From contig JAVYIG010000063.1 of NCBI GenBank assembly GCA_035222895.1, positions 1,017,853-1,081,852 on the forward strand: 64,000 nucleotides of DNA. The letters are read 5' to 3'. The notes beneath the pieces were generated by a model. It searched no databases. It saw only the letters and a program-made list of their open reading frames with translations, and was not told the DNA's origin. The DNA is from Strongylocentrotus droebachiensis (taxonomy: Eukaryota > Echinodermata > Echinoidea > Camarodonta > Strongylocentrotidae). Each line of letters starts with the position of its first letter. Positions within the stretch are counted from its first letter, which is position 1. Position numbers and translations under genes: made by a program. Of this stretch, positions 13,101 through 23,500 are shown piece by piece.

Positions 13101-14151
13101 AGAGAATAGCAAAGGCCTGTCGGTGCGGCCTGCAGAGCTAGAGAGAGAGAGCGCGAATAAGCTCGCAGCTGGTACGATCGCGCTAGCTGTCTCTAGCTAG
13201 CTCACGGCCGGCCGTGCGTGGAGGCGGAGCGGCATTCATGGCTTGAAGTGTCACTGTTGCATGCGCGCTGAGCTAGCTGAGCTGGCTAGCTGTCTGTGAA
13301 GTTTTTTCGAAATCGGAACGATCGCTTTTTTGCTTCTGGATTTTGACGACGGGTAAGAAGTTGACGGGTGAATGGTAGAGTTCTTGGACACTAGGAAATT
13401 ACTGTAAAAGTATCACTTGCCCGAATCGGGCAAGTGATAATTTGATTTACTTGCCCGACGGCTCAATTTGGTTGCCCCGGGACGTCGGGCAAGCGGGTTT
13501 GTCGCGCCCTGGACTTGACTTGAGTTTTTTTTTTTTTTTTTACTCTTTCGCCGTAAAGGCCGCATCCAGACTTTTTGATATTTTCTCTTCCAATAATACT
13601 GCGGCCTTAACGCTTTACGCCGGCAAATACGGTACATGTAAAACAGAGGGTCTAACTAAAATTAAGGTGTTGTATCTCAGTCATAGCAGCAATAGTATAC
13701 TTTGTGTGTAATAAATAATGTTCAGACACCCTCTAACTGTTATTGTCCTTAATTTGATTCTAAAAATTATCAAAAACCACCATCAAAATTTTTCTGTAGA
13801 GTCTATAATACTCACCAGAATTCGCTAAAAATCTTTGACAATTGACAACACCTAATTAACATTGTATTTGAGGTAGGGTCAATTAACGCTAGGTGATATC
13901 AATATCATATTTCATACTTTCACCTAGCCCTTTAGGTTTTAGTCACACGTACTCACACACAACACAATTCACTTTCTTGTTATTTTGTTCCTGATAACAT
14001 TAACAACACCGAGTATTGACACGAACACATCAATAATATAAATAATGTGGGACTGAATATAATTTCTGGTATAAAATTCAATTTCAAATTTGAGATTATT
14101 ACCCTTTTTAAAGGATGCGAGTATCCGTGGATTCACAGACAGGTTTTCCAT
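4123..14151 (-). CDS. XRCC3: DNA repair protein XRCC3 (RAD51 paralogue), 6 exons
   Basis: Coding exons on the minus strand are 14151-14103, 10407-10270, 9143-8928, 8206-8061, 5150-4938 and 4428-4123. All introns are GT-AG, phases agree, and the joined frame is 1068 nt (355 aa; human XRCC3 is 346). The protein starts MENLSVNPRIL, like the vertebrate N-terminus. A helix-hairpin-helix-like segment spans about 17-62. The Walker A loop GQSAAGKT is at about 106-113 and Walker B LAVVD at about 205-209, followed by conserved VCVNQV and a C-terminal SAPHLP-like segment. Known role of the family: a RAD51 paralogue that pairs with RAD51C (CX3) and supports RAD51 filaments and Holliday-junction processing in homologous recombination. 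Large introns 1 and 4 are full of repeats. An in-frame TTG lies four codons upstream, but the ATG matches the family. Head to head with RAB3GAP2. Confidence 0.95.
6180..7035. repeat. Long GA-rich (polypurine) array with about 282-bp higher-order period
   Basis: About 850 bases of almost pure GAGA/GACA/GATA strand lie in XRCC3 intron 4. Blocks recur: the AGATACAGAAA(A/G)TGAGAG block and the following GATAGGGATATAAATAAGAA block appear near 6312/6375 and again near 6586/6650, so the array is itself duplicated at roughly 280 bp. The 256-codon minus-strand frame across it (Leu/Ser/Phe) is an artefact of the repeat. Confidence 0.85.
7250..7425. repeat. Three-copy tandem repeat, about 60-65 bp
   Basis: The unit ATCAAATTGTAACTATATTG followed by TTATTCCACACAACCCGAAAA and ATAAGGCATTCAT occurs three times in a row. 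The third copy is shortened. Confidence 0.8.
8250..8600 (-). pseudogene. Decayed LINE reverse-transcriptase C-terminal fragment
   Basis: Read on the minus strand, pieces of the non-LTR retrotransposon ORF2 tail appear in shifting frames: LGVMFDSHMTMSDQI, then GFIQKYLSTSATEKIVHALI and SCLDYGNALLFNLP. These match the conserved '...RKYLT...LVHALV.SRLDYCN.LLYGLP' stretch of CR1/L2/Rex1-type proteins. Stops and frameshifts make it non-functional. It lies in XRCC3 intron 3. Confidence 0.65.
9499..10159. mobile_element. hAT-type MITE with perfect 8-bp target duplication
   Basis: Terminal inverted repeat TAGTGCTGTA starts at 9507 and TACAGCACTA ends at 10151. Both are flanked by the direct repeat GTAGGAAT (9499-9506 and 10152-10159). 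Eight-base duplications with this type of end are typical of hAT transposons. The interior carries a T run, an A run and an inserted LINE fragment but no transposase. It lies in XRCC3 intron 2. Confidence 0.8.
9730..9910 (-). pseudogene. LINE reverse-transcriptase core fragment nested in the hAT element
   Basis: Minus-strand translation gives NLCNRSQYVVYNNNSS and, after a short frameshift, QGSILGPRPFLIYINDL. This is the diagnostic reverse-transcriptase stretch (normally 'Y L S N R x Q Y V x x N ... P Q G S x L G P L L F L I Y I N D L'). It is clearly broken. It lies inside the 9507-10151 element, so the LINE piece was inserted into or captured by it. Confidence 0.7.
11038..12060. repeat. 46-bp satellite array, 22 copies, hairpin in each unit
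   Basis: The unit is about 46 bp: GATAATTATTGTTTTTAGAT, then CTCCTTAGGGGCAACAAAGT, then CTTGCC. GTCTTGC or its close variant occurs 22 times between 11050 and 12030. Each unit contains GGCAA-(7 nt)-TTGCC, able to form a short hairpin. Variant units (CACGGTC for CAAAGTC; TTTTTTTT replacing ATTATTG; CATAAAAAGTC) are interspersed. It lies in XRCC3 intron 1. Confidence 0.95.
12040..13634. mobile_element. Copy of the ACCGTATTTGCCGGCG element family, left end lost
   Basis: The right end (13547-13634) finishes with CGGCAAATACGGTA and matches, in reverse, the left end of the element at 33422. The left side shows only GGCCACACCCCAACTTTGACATTT-like sequence (12058-12085), the inner part of the family's other end seen at 38808. 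The satellite array replaces the outer tip. A hAT-like element (12517-13511) is nested within. Confidence 0.55.
12512..13516. mobile_element. hAT-like non-autonomous element with promoter-like interior
   Basis: Ends are CAGGGTGCTACA (12517-12528) and TGTCGCGCCCTG (13500-13511), flanked by a 5-bp direct repeat GACTT (12512-12516, 13512-13516). Subterminal hairpins CACTTGCCC-n-GGGCAAGTG occur at both ends (about 12541 and 13413). The interior at 13060-13330 is CpG-rich, with a CRE-like TGACGTCA and a CCAAT box, then a donor-like GGGTAAG near 13350. No transposase frame survives. Confidence 0.65.
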
Positions 14152-14533
14152 TAAATCTTTCAACGTTCATCAAATTCCAGTCATTTCTTTGTTTGTAATT
14201 TCACTGCGATGGTTGTTATTCACTTATTTGTCCTGCAGTGTTGAATTTCCCGCATCTTGAATTGCGCGCACGTAAGTTTGTCATTGCTGTGCTATAGTTC
14301 CATGCAGATATGCATTCATCTCTGGAGATTTTATAGCGCAGATTCGCAAAGTATATTGTAAACAAACTATTACTAGTTGGGGGATCGAGCGAAGATCGCG
14401 AGCGCGGAGTAGTATACATGTATAGTAAAGTGCAGTGCTAGTGCTATACGCTAGTGCAGTGCAGTATACACAGTCAGTAGAAAACCAAAATTCTGCAAGC
14501 ATATGATCCAAAATTGATTGATATTTTCTCAGT
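14152..14533. promoter_or_regulatory. Shared divergent promoter of XRCC3 and RAB3GAP2
   Basis: Only 382 bases separate the two start codons, which point away from each other. The interval contains both 5' UTRs and a GC/CpG patch (GCGCGCAC near 14264, GATCGCGAGCGCGG near 14392) and shows no obvious TATA box. A compact CpG-containing divergent promoter is inferred; transcription starts are not visible from sequence. Confidence 0.7.
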
Positions 14534-17500
14534 ATGTCGTGCGTTTTAACAAATGTTGGATGCTTCTATGATATTACTGCTGTTCAAAGATATCTGTTCC
14601 CTAACTGGAAGAAGGATGAAGGAGGAAAGGATACAGGTAAGTTAAGTTTTATTTTAAAATGATTTTTTTCAATGGGTCAGCTCAGCTCAGGTTTAATTTT
14701 GTGACGTGGTATGCATTTTAAACTCGAGTCAACGCCAGGGGATAGGAGAAGAGGGGGCGGGGGGGGGGGGGGGGGTTGTAACTAAGAGTTAGACTTCATA
14801 AACACATATGAGTCCAGGCCCAGGGCATTGTTTCGTGAATGTTTGCCAACATTTACTGAATCTCAAGGTAGATAATAAGGAAAAAATTGAGAATACCCCA
14901 TCATGCGGATTTTGGCTTTTTTGTCGACCAAACAGTTACCGGTACAGTAGGGGCGCTGGTCTTTGAATAAGGAAAATCTGCATAAACGAGGATCGTTTTC
15001 GTAAACGCGGATAGACGAGTCTTAAAAATTAAGGATTTTCACGGACGATTCTTATTTCCAATCCGCGCGTTGGCGATGCGAAAACGGGTTCCGCGATGAT
15101 GCTCCTGGATGCATTTCACATTGACTTTGCACAGAGACTTTCATTTTATGAATGATAAATCCTCGGGAAGACGGACAACCCACAAATGAAGATGGTGAAC
15201 TGGGGGTATTTTATTAGGTGGAATCTGTTTTTCGCATTGCCAGTGCGCGGATCGGTAACCCTACACCCGCAGAGCGCCAAAGAAAACAAAACGTCAGCGA
15301 AAATGCAGACGTTCCTTATTTTTTAGGACGCTATTGATCCACAGGGGAAAAAATACTTTAAAAATTTCGGGGCTACTTTTCAAGCTGTTTTGCATTGAAC
15401 TCTATGCAATTTTTTTGGGGCTCTTTTATGACTTTCGGGGGCTAATTTGCCTCGAACCCCGTGTATTTTTTTACTGCTCGTTTATGCGGACGATCCTCAT
15501 TTTCGGACCAGCGCCCCTACTGCCAACCCAACGCGCCAACCTATAGTATAGGGTCTTTAATAGGGAGACATGAATGAATCTGCCAACGCACCAAAGTGCT
15601 GACCACCTGTATACAATAGACCATACAATACCAACATGGGAGTTGCTATGTCAGACGTGCTGTAGCAACAGCAGGAAAAGAAAGGTAACGTGGAGGTATT
15701 GTATGAAAGAATGCAATTCTTCTGTAGTGCTGAGCTGGGGGAAGTTACATACCACTGTCTCATGTTAGCTCACTAATAATGATTGACAGATGGTGTCACA
15801 ATTAAGATGAATGAGATCTGGAACATTTTTTTTAGGGTGGAGCTTAGCAGATTTGAGAAAATTAATTGTTGAAATATTTAAAAATCTATGAAATATATTT
15901 AGATGTTTGAATAATAAGATATGAGTTGTAAAACTTGTATGCAGCCCTGCACATCAACAGGAATCAACTTATATTTGGATGTCACTCGACCTTTAATTTA
16001 ATTATCTTGATGAGGATAAACATCATTTCCAACAAATCACTTAAAGAGGAAGTGTGAATGGGGGGGGGGGGTAGTTATGTAGAAGCTTTAGTTCAAGTAG
16101 TATTTTCAATCTTTGAGTGTAAGTTCAATCTTTTGGTATGTAAAATCCCCTTGAAACATTTTGTTACTCCAGATGGTTGGGAGGATGCAGATTGGTCATG
16201 GTCAGGAGAAGAGAGTAACAGTGTGAGTCTTAATGTGAAAACATCACTAAATGCTGTTGCTTTTCAAAAAGTGAGTGTCATTTTAGTTTCTCCCTCTTTA
16301 TTTTTCATTTAGCCTTTTAGATTTGCATGTTTTGCTGTCATTTTAATTGATATATAATATAGTGGCATATTTCTCAGTTTCATGTTTCTTCACCCATTAT
16401 AATATGTGTGTTTAACTAAAATGTCATGTTTTATATTGTCAAATTTGTCCTGGAATAAATGTATAGACAGAAAGCACAACAATATAGTGCAATGAATGTT
16501 GTTTACCTTTTTTATTTGCAAGTTATACCTGTGTTAACTCCCCCTCCCCCCTCAATGCTTGAATGTTATAGTGGTAACATGTGCATCAAAATTTAATGAA
16601 TGTTTCTTGCACAAGAACAATTAATCACATGATGTGTTTTGCACTAGTGCTTCTGGTTAATATTTGTACATGTACAGTATTTGTATTTTTTTATTCATGT
16701 CTTTAAAATTGTAAATTAATGTTTCAGATCATATATCTGCATAGGGGAAGTTCTCCCATGCAAACTAAAATTTTGTAAGAATTGTTCAATGTTCATCACT
16801 AAATTCTACCTCTTATCATTACACAACCTTTCCTTTGGAATCCACAAAGTAAGAATTTCTCCATGTGTGTTTTGATGACTGTAGCACATTCCCAGAGCAA
16901 CATGCTGGGATACAGGAATGCTTTATAGCTCCCTCCACCAGGGAAAAAAATACTTAGAAAATTTTGGGGGCTACTTTTCAAGCGTACTTGCATAAAAATA
17001 ACACTCTTTAATTTCTTATGCATTGAATTCTATGCAAATTTTGGGGGCTCTTTTATGACTTTCTGGGCTCTTTTGGGCATTTCGGGGGCTAAATCGCCCC
17101 AAGCCCGTGTATTTTTGTCACTGCCCTTCACTACTGTGAAGTAGTATCTTTTAGTATTCACTAGCAATGATCACTGTGAAGTCCACAAAGTAAGACCTTC
17201 CATGTGTTTTTGATGATTAGGAAGGGAGTGAGGTTGAAGCAGGTCCTCCAGACCAGGATGCTTGGATGCAGGAATGTTCTATAGCTCTATCACCCACTAG
17301 TGAGCTTATGGTCATTGCCTTTGAACAGAAAGCTGTCTTCTTACAGCGTGAGTATTTATATCTCTGAATATCTCGTCTATTTCAAGAATATGTGTTACTC
17401 ATCACTCATTTCTATTTAAAATAAAATGCCATCAGCTAGGCTGACGAAGATTTCACATTGAAGAACCACTATTGACTTTCACTCCAATCAAAGAGACTTC

Positions 17501-20500
17501 TGTAACCCTCTTGACATGGACAGTCATGCACCCTGTACCAAAAATTTGATTTGAAGAAGGAAAAAAAAGAAAAAAAAAATCATATTTATCCAGTATATTT
17601 TATTAAACTAAAGTACTAAACTATTGGTTTTTTAATGTTTAACCAGACAAAGACAGCGGAGTTACAGTGGTACAACATTAATACAGTTAGATATGCAGAA
17701 TTATTTAGGGAAATGTAGAAATACCTTTTTAAACATCCATATTCATTGAAAGGAATTACAAACAGATGGGCATTCCTTTTAGTTAGTCATTTTTTATGAC
17801 AAGGTTTTGTCTTCTATTTTTCTAATACAGAAAAGTGGGATCCCGAGGAGAAGGATGGCGTAGATAACAAATATCACATCATTTACAAAGGAACGTTGAA
17901 TCAGGAAGAGGGGTGAGTAATGGTACATTATTGAAAATGATATGAAGATTATTTCTTGCCTGTAAAAGTATTTTGTATATAATTGTGTTTATAAAATATA
18001 TTTGTGAGATTGATAAAGCTGAAGTAATTATGAAATGATTCATTGTTCTTTGGAGGAATATGTCTCCCTAATTCCATTTGAAAAAGAGAATACATTTGTT
18101 GAGTGCCTGGGAATTCTTATAGGGCACCATGAACTCTTCTTGGAGGAAACCTGAATCCAGTGATTAAAATTGAATTGTCCTTATTAGAATTGTGATGATG
18201 TATTCCATATTTTGTTCACACTCATTATTATCTGAGGGGTCCACAATTTACAAGCTTTGCTTTTCAGTGGACCTCTCCATTTCCTTTAAAGTATAAATGC
18301 AGTTAAATTTTAAAATTCGTTTTTTGTCTTCCTAAAATGTATAAATTATTATTAAGATTTGTTTATTACCAATGTAACTATGTTTTGTATACATTTTACA
18401 TTGTATTCGTTATTATGTATTTTATTTTGTTGGAAATGAAAAAATAAAAATGAAATGAAATGAAATGAAATGAAAGTATACTTCATGAGAATTTTCTATC
18501 ATCTTTGTTGATGGTTGACTTGGTGTATTCTCTTGATTACAGGGAGTGTATCACATGTGCAATGTGTGTTCCTTTAGCCTCACAGAAGAGATCATCTCAT
18601 GGAGCTCCAGACTGGACCTGTGTAGTTCTAGGTTTCACCTCAGGCTATGTTAGAATGTACACAGAGGTAAGCTTTCATAATTAAAGTGATATCTTCCCAT
18701 TATAAAAAAATACGTTCATGAAAATGTGATTGGTTGATATGTTGAACTCCTGTATTTAAAAGCGTTCCTGTTCTTCTCTGAGATGAGAATTATAAAAACA
18801 AATGATTACCTGCATATTTGGTTTGTAGATTTAATCTGTATTCTGTAAAACAATGAGTTATGGCACTTTAAATTTAGACAGATATAAAATAGGTTATGCA
18901 GTATTAGAAATATTGGGTTTGTGGGTTTAATTATTCATTTGGAGTAATCCATTTAAATTTTATCAATCCATCCCAGTAATAAATTTGAGATTGAGCATTA
19001 TTATCTGTTGAGTAATGGTCAGCAGGGAGAGAAAAAAATGATTTTAGGATTTTATTCTCTTGTAATCCTGCAACTATTTAATCTGCTACAGACTGGTTCC
19101 CTGCTCCTTTCTCAACTCCTCCATGAAGACCCAGTACTCAAATTGAAAGGTAGAACGTATGAGATGCCACGCCATGCCGGAGTAGCTGAGCAACAAGAAG
19201 AGCTTACCATTCTTTATCCTACAGCCCTGGTGACTGTAGATGGTTTCAGTCTTTTCCAGTCACTCAGAGCTTGTAGGAATCAGCTAGCTAAAGGTAAGCA
19301 ACGACACGGTCTGATAACAGTTTTCTATGAACTTAAGAATGATAATAGCTATGATAATGTTCCGTTCTTTTATATTGCATGCTACATAATGACTTTTATA
19401 ATATGCTATGCGCTCCTCAGAGCTGAGGAAATTATTATTTTACAAATGCTCCATGTTTCCAGATTTTCATGCAGTATTGATTCATATTGCACAGACCTTC
19501 AGTGGAAACTGTTCATATAAGTACATGAAAAGGTATTTCAGTGCTGGCGTTCATGTGACCAGTGTGCTAGGTAAAGTTGTATTCATTTAGTAATGGATAA
19601 AATTACTTCAGAAGTGTTTGCTTGTTGCTTTTATTGTAGCTGCTGCCAGTGGAAGTGACAACATACTACCACCACCTCTTGCCTATAAGAAATGGGGGTT
19701 GCAGCAACAAGATGCCATAGTGGACCACATCAGCACAGGTAAGTCAATGAATAATATTGTCAAGATAGTGCTTGCTTTACATGCTAGTAGCAAGGGTTTT
19801 GCATGAAAGACAAATATCTATTGTTGGAATGTATTGGATGATATTTTCATTCAGTTTTTGGTTGTAAAAGGGTTATAGGAGCTACCTTCTCGTTTAATGA
19901 TGGCATTAAAATTATAGGTAAGTTCTAGTGGTGTTTCACAAGATTGTTTATTTTGCTTGATGCTTCATTTATTCTGAATACTAATGTGTGTCCCACCTGA
20001 AATGTTTTGTGTAGGTGTTGTGACCAGTTACTCCTTTGACCAGCTTCATGCAGCGTCTACTCTAGGAGGATACAATGCATCTATAAAGAAATCTCCCCCA
20101 ATCTGTCACAAGTATATCACAACAGGAGCTGGACCATTCCTAGGATTCTTCTATGCTCTGGAGGTAGGAATAGAATCAATATCTTTGTGTTCACTTTTCA
20201 TACCCTATCTGGATGCTTATAGGAGTGTTATAGGAGGAAAGAGAGTGTTTCATGTTTAATGTGTATTATTGGTATTTGGAGGATGCTAATATGAGAGATT
20301 GTAGATTGTATTTCATGGAAGAGTCTCTAAGGGCTTTACAAATATACTATTACCCCGTAATTGTTTCCATTTAAATCAATTGTAATTGATTCCAGGTAAT
20401 TGTTTCCATTTAAATCAAAACAATTTTGCCCTCAGTAAGTCCTTTTGAATTTTCAGGTCTTTCGGCTTTATGTAAATGTATATTCAGATCTGTGTTTTGT

Positions 20501-23500
20501 TTATATGAAATGGAACATACTAATCTTGTATGTAATAATTAAAAGTCATCCATGAAAGTTTGTTTTGTTTTATATTAGCCTGTTCAAGTGTTTTTTCTGC
20601 TTTCTTCTTCAGGGAAGTGCTCAACCTCTCTTCTCTGATGTGGCTTTAGCTGTTGCCAGCAAGCTCAAGTCAGCCATATTCTCTGCTGCAAGGTATGTCT
20701 ACATTGCTCATTATTCCAGATAAGGAAATTGACATTTCAGGGCGTACAATAATTATCATTATTATAATTACTTATACCGCGCTTTTCCCATAAGGCCCAA
20801 AGTGCTTAAAGAATGAAAATAAAAATTACAGAAATACATATAATAAGAAAAACAGTCTTACAACTACAAACTGCAAAAAAAAGAAGTGTTTTAAGGCCTT
20901 TCTGAAGGTAATAAGTGATGGAGACATCCTAGTTCTAAGTGGTAGATCATTCCAGTATTACGAAGCAGATACAGTAAATGTCCTATCACCGGCTAATGTG
21001 CGGGTAACTGAATATGTGAGACGTAAAGGATCACTGGCTGACCTCAATACCCTGGCAGGTGTATATAAATTCAAATAGGTATCTAAATATTGTGGAGCCT
21101 GATTATTGAGTATTTTTAATACAAACAAGAATAATTTAAAAATTATTCTTTCAAGAGTGGCTGAGATAGAACAGCAATTTTTTTTTACAGTGGTTTGTTT
21201 AGCTGTTGTAGAATACAGAATATTTTGTTCAGACAAATAGACATGTCAGTGAATAATTTCTGTATTATGAAATAGAGCGGCATTCAGAATTGGAATCTGT
21301 GTTTGCTTTTCCAGTGGTTGGTTTGGATTTGGTGGAAACAAGCAGACTACAGACACGCCAGCCCCTAGCAAGACGTCAAAGCCAAGAGTTGAACCCTCAA
21401 TATCACTCCCAATAAGGTAAGCATGGGTAATATAGATTTTTATATTAGTCAATGTTTTTAAAGTTGAAGCTGAAATGAGTTAAAGCGGCACTGCACTACT
21501 TGTAGCTACTTGTTCACTCTATATAGCAAACAATGCCTAAGCGATACCTGTTGGTCCCCCATGATCCCCTTTTTCTTATGCTAATTGAGAGCTGATTTGA
21601 TGAGGTAACCACCTGTCAGTGACCATGCAGGGAGGTCTAATCTCTCCTGGCCAAACTAGTGCAGATAAACGTTAATGAATTGTAAGAGTTCCTTGTAAAT
21701 TGCAAGCTACATCAATTGATATCAAACCTCACCTACCATGGTTTTCTTATGATAAGCAGCAAATAACATTTAACTTGAAGGGCTTGTGAATCTATCCACA
21801 TCTTCTACTCTTCAAATTGATGCAGGTTTGGGCTACCTGATGTCCGTCGTCATGGTGACACCATCGTATTAGCTCCAGGTATGAGGTTAGCAGCAAGCAC
21901 TGATAGCTTTGGCAGAGTGTCTCTTATTGATGTCACTAGAGGTGTAGCAGTGCGCATGTGGAAAGGTAAAGCACATGTCTTCCATGTTTTGCATTACTGT
22001 TAAATAGTATCTTCAGTGCTATTGGTTGACTTCAGTATTAGAGAACTTTGCATTGTAACAGTTTTATTACCTAACTGCCTTTATTTTCTGCAGATATTGT
22101 TCACTATTGTGCAAGATTTCACTATTTGATTGTTGTTGCTTATGGAACTTCTATTTTTGCTATGACAGGGCTATGAAAGAACATATATTGGTTAAGAACT
22201 AGGTTTTATTTTGTACAGACTTTATCAAACTAACTTGATTATATTAATGTCTACTGGAGGATCCAAAAGGTGTGACTCATTTCGAACCTTGATCCATCAA
22301 TCATTCTAACCCACAGCTAAAATAAACATAAAAAGATAAAAATCTGATTTATTTATCAGGATACCGTGATGCCCAGTGCGGTTGGATCCAAGTGATAGAG
22401 GATATTCACAGAGAGCGTTCATCGGAGCATGGTAGTAAGAGACCCAGACACAGTACAGGCAGCAAGCATGGTCCTAGGGTAGCTCTGTTCTTAGTCATTT
22501 ATGCACCTAGGAGAGGTATCATAGAGGTATGGAACACACAGCAGGGACCACGTGTAGCAGCATTCAATGTGCCCAAGTCATGCAGGTGAGCTTAGATTCT
22601 TTGGATTTATTTGAGATGTGTCTCAGTTAGGAGCTATTGTATGTGCAACCAAATAATTGCAAATGCTTTGAAACCTGTTCAAGCATGATATTTGAACAAA
22701 TTTTTGTATCAAATACGTACACCTTGTCAATTTTTGAAATTCTAACCCAGTTTTATATGATATAGCCTCCAGATACTATCATAATACTTTGTCTGCTTTT
22801 GAAACAAATGGGTGTAAGAATACAGCAAAAGCATGTTTTTTGTATGGAAATGACAGAACTTTTTGCTTCATTTTATTATTAGGGTCATGTGCCATAAATA
22901 ATTCTTTAATTTAATTTGGATTAGTATTCTTCTGTAGTTGAATGATCAATCTTTGATATGAATTGTCTGTATGAAGTGTGATATCAAGCCTGCCAAGGTA
23001 ATTTCCTACTATGCCATATCTAAAATTGAATATTCCAATAATTTCTCTTCACTTGACATGATCTGTTTTGTTCATTCCAGGCTTCTCTATCCTGGCTATG
23101 GTGTGATGGGTCTCAACAGTCTCTCAGTTCAAGACTCACGCACCAGACCCCACATGTTACAATGCTGCCTTCTGGAGCCGAGTGGCCTGGTACGGACGTT
23201 CAATGTTCCATTCCATCTAGCTCTGAGTGATAAGAACAGTAAGAGGGCTCATGATCTTCACCTCATCAAGAAGCTTTCTAGTCTCTTACATCATCGAAGG
23301 TCACTCAAAGGTCAGCAGAACACTTTCTTGTTTTTTCCTCACTGTTTGAAAGAGCTGATATATCGTGTAAGTCGATTTACTAAGTATGCAAAAAGTGGTT
23401 ATCAGGTATCTTCATCTATATTTCCTAAGTCATATTTTCTTTTTCATTTTCACCTTTTTGTTGCAGAGCCTATTGTGGAACCAATTAGTAAGATCCTTCA

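Noticed and set aside
13413-13711. Short overlapping frames on both strands
   Set aside because: They fall in the end of a hAT-like element and of the ACCGTATTTG-family element; no domain.
20342-20420. Small regulatory repeat (two copies of GTAATTGTTTCCATTTAAATC)
   Set aside because: A simple local two-copy duplication in AT-rich intron 8; nothing supports a function.
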